DNA from: FEN-1297 sp963843605
GTDB lineage: Bacteria; Bacteroidota; Ignavibacteria; Ignavibacteriales; Ignavibacteriaceae
Direction: 5' to 3'
Length of the DNA: 64,000 nucleotides
Assembly (NCBI GenBank): GCA_963843605.1
Contig: CAWJLA010000001.1
Location: 806,001-870,000, forward strand
The position numbers and the translations under genes were made by a program. Below the pieces are notes generated by a model, which was not told the DNA's origin, did not search any database, and saw only the letters and a list, made by a program, of their open reading frames with translations. Numbering within the stretch: the stretch's first letter is position 1; each line of letters starts with the position of its first letter. This document shows, piece by piece, positions 62,129 to 64,000 of the stretch.

Positions 62129-64000
62129 ATCTTCTGTGCAAGAATAATTGAATGCGATATTGATTTCTCGTCGCCTGAATCCTGAGCCTTCCTGTTATAA
62201 TGCTCAATAATGTTAATGTTACTTAAAAGATTAAATGAGCTCTGCAGAAAATTTTCGGCATCTTTTTTTGTTTCAGCGTCGAAATAATTCATTTCGGTTT
62301 CAATATTCTGCATAACTTCTCTTACCGGTATTTCGTACTTGTAATACGGCTTATGATAACGAACTTCTTCGCTGATTATACTGAAACGTCTGCCGATAAA
62401 TTTTCTAAAATTCTGCGAATTGAAGAACGGAGGCTGATTTAAGTATATAGAAATCAGGAGGTAGCCGTTATTTTTCAACATACTTTTTAATCTTAGCAAT
62501 GTCTTTTCCAACTCGCCTTCGGATACATAATAAATTACTTCCAATGCAGAGATCAAATCGAACCCGGCATCTAGTTTATTTAAATGCGGTAAGCTTGAAA
62601 CAGAAAAAGAAAACTGTGGAAATTTCTTTTTTGCTTTTTTAACTGCTTCTTCAGAAATATCTACGCCGGTAAGATTTTTCCCTAATGAATTTTCTTCTAG
62701 CATGCGCAAGAATATTCCGGTAGCACAGCCGATATCCAGTACATCGGCAATTCGCTGTTTTTCAGTGTACCTGTTTAATAGTTCGATGGATTTTTTATAA
62801 CGTACCAGCTGCGATGCTCTCCAGTCTTGTCCCCATGGATCGCCTTTGGAATTTTTATAAAGATATTCAGACCATTCATAACTTCCGTATCGAAAACCGG
62901 GAGTTGCCGGCATCGAGATCTGATAGTCCTTATAATTTCTGACTTTTTCTATAATATTTGTCTCGGTTGACGATACTTCTCCCGGTAGTTTATTTATAAA
63001 ATCAAACCATTTTGTGTCATCTTTTATTAAAGTAATCCAGCTTACAATATCGAGGTCTTTGCCCAAAATTTTATTTAATTTTTCAATTATAAATTCGGGA
63101 AACTGACCGTCGCCTAAAGACAAATATTGAAGCGAAAGATTTTTAAGGTCTTCAAGCTGGTTCTTAAACGAATTTTGTAATCCGCTGTTTGCTTTAATTC
63201 CTGGCACCCCATTAAATGTACGATAAAACCCCCATTCGCCCGACACTATTTTTGAAGAAGATAAATATTCGCTCAGTCCTCTCATTATCCATGCTTCAGA
63301 CCACCGCAAATATGGAATCATGATTTTTCGATCTTCTTTAATCAGATAACCGAACCAGCCTTCTTCGTGCTGGAAATTCGAGGTTGTCCAACGTAAAATT
63401 CTTTCCAATGTATTTTCTAAATCCGGATTTTCCGGAAGAAGACAGGAACACAATAGTACGGCTTCTGCGACACCGTGAATATTTATTTGAGAAGGATTTT
63501 TTTCAGGTAAGAATTGAAGAACTCGGCCGTCATTTTTTACAAATTTTTGCAGATAGAAAGAAAGATATTTCTTATATGCTTTTTCGTATTTTTTCTCACC
63601 AGTCAGATTAAAAATCGAATAAATCATTCGAATCTCAAAACCGCTGTGGTAACTATCAAGGTGCTTAGGATTTATTTGGTTCTGCGCCTTACTCCAGTAA
63701 AAAATGGAACCGTCATCATTTTGCTCGGATAAAGTAAAGTTTGCTGCTTTTTGACCAAGAGAAAGGTAATTCTCATTCTCAATTTCTTTTCCGATCTTAA
63801 TTAGAAATTCCGCGGCATAAAGATTTGCGTTATGCACCTGATATTTGTCAATCGGGGTATATGAAAAGCAGATCTTATCGTTATCTATATATTCAATGTT
63901 TAAATCTTCTGCAATAAATCTGCAGATAGATATACATATTTCTAAATAGCTTTTATCCAGGGTGGTTTCATAAAGTTTCCAGAAACCTTCACCAACAATC
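62125..64000 (-). CDS. Alpha/alpha-toroid - SAM methyltransferase fusion (5' end outside window)
   Basis: The frame is open to base 63999, so the start lies beyond the window; at least 624 residues are present. Internal GTG or ATG codons, such as the one at 63837, are not needed as starts, because the frame above them reads smoothly (WKLYETTLDKSYLEICISIC). The first part is helical and toroid-like, with QNDDGSIFYWSKAQNQINPKHLDSYHSGFEIRM and EGWFGYL...PYLRWSEAWIMRGLSEYL, as in C5-epimerase or glycosidase-type barrels. The last 200 residues hold a methyltransferase (VLDIGCATGIFLRML, FDLISALEVIYYVSE, LKNNGYLLISIYLNQPP). It probably modifies a glycan. Confidence 0.8.
   Translation of the reverse strand, partial: IVGEGFWKLYETTLDKSYLEICISICRFIAEDLNIEYIDNDKICFSYTPIDKYQVHNANLYAAEFLIKIGKEIENENYLSLGQKAANFTLSEQNDDGSIFYWSKAQNQINPKHLDSYHSGFEIRMIYSIFNLTGEKKYEKAYKKYLSFYLQKFVKNDGRVLQFLPEKNPSQINIHGVAEAVLLCSCLLPENPDLENTLERILRWTTSNFQHEEGWFGYLIKEDRKIMIPYLRWSEAWIMRGLSEYLSSSKIVSGEWGFYRTFNGVPGIKANSGLQNSFKNQLEDLKNLSLQYLSLGDGQFPEFIIEKLNKILGKDLDIVSWITLIKDDTKWFDFINKLPGEVSSTETNIIEKVRNYKDYQISMPATPGFRYGSYEWSEYLYKNSKGDPWGQDWRASQLVRYKKSIELLNRYTEKQRIADVLDIGCATGIFLRMLEENSLGKNLTGVDISEEAVKKAKKKFPQFSFSVSSLPHLNKLDAGFDLISALEVIYYVSEGELEKTLLRLKSMLKNNGYLLISIYLNQPPFFNSQNFRKFIGRRFSIISEEVRYHKPYYKYEIPVREVMQNIETEMNYFDAETKKDAENFLQSSFNLLSNINIIEHYNRKAQDSGDEKSISHSIILAQKI

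Noticed and set aside
1..64000. CRISPR arrays, rRNA genes, transposase genes or prophage
   Set aside because: No regularly spaced repeats, rRNA-like sequence, transposase or phage structural proteins were found.

Overview
The window is AT-rich bacterial DNA carrying three linked blocks: chemotaxis and signal transduction, flagellar filament genes, and a large surface-glycan or flagellin-modification island. Several traits fit a motile member of the Bacteroidota/Chlorobi/Ignavibacteriota group, such as Ignavibacterium or Melioribacter relatives: very long PAS-rich kinases, LytTR regulators, fused TPR-glycosyltransferases and a complete flagellar system. This placement is inferred from gene content; no rRNA or other marker gene is present.

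Region 1 (1-31.9 kb) is sensory. It holds a cheR (cut by the left edge), a HEAT-repeat protein, a soluble degenerate MCP-like protein, a bacteriohemerythrin, two membrane MCPs, two CheW proteins and a small secreted TonB-C protein. Interleaved with these is a duplicated kinase module on the minus strand. Each copy has, in order, a multi-PAS histidine kinase, a LytTR response regulator and a receiver-histidine kinase hybrid (13236->7761 and 21262->16358). A second set of three kinases lies on the plus strand (22.3-30.5 kb). It ends stop-to-stop against a minus-strand sigma-54 activator, which forms a two-component pair with an NtrB-like kinase.

Region 2 (32.7-36.5 kb) is the filament operon: flagellin, fliS, fliD, a small FliT-like protein and flgM. 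Flagellin has a near-consensus sigma-28 promoter, a leader hairpin and an intrinsic terminator. Similar sigma-28 sites precede one cheW and the TonB-C gene, so the FlgM/sigma-28 switch may extend to these genes.

Region 3 (36.8-64 kb) is almost all minus strand. It encodes multi-domain glycosyltransferases (GT2, GT4, GT8-like, GT9-like), usually fused to TPRs and/or SAM methyltransferases. It also encodes enzymes for an activated sugar: a nucleotidyltransferase-PfkB kinase fusion in the reverse order to HldE, a SIS isomerase, a sugar epimerase, a TIM-barrel isomerase, a UDP-galactopyranose-mutase-like flavoprotein, a polysaccharide deacetylase-GT fusion and an alpha/alpha-toroid-methyltransferase fusion. 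The position next to flagellin suggests flagellin or surface glycosylation, but this is inference.

A striking feature is a set of single-base frameshifts and one in-frame stop. At least four large genes are split by them: two sensor kinases, a TPR-GT9-GT4 protein and a giant GT4-GT4-GT2-GT2-GT2-TPR protein. A SIS isomerase gene is also broken. Most lie in the glycan island at 44-55 kb, and a patch around 54.1-55.0 kb looks like eroded coding sequence. They are either true pseudogenisation or indel errors in the assembly; the sequence alone cannot decide between these.
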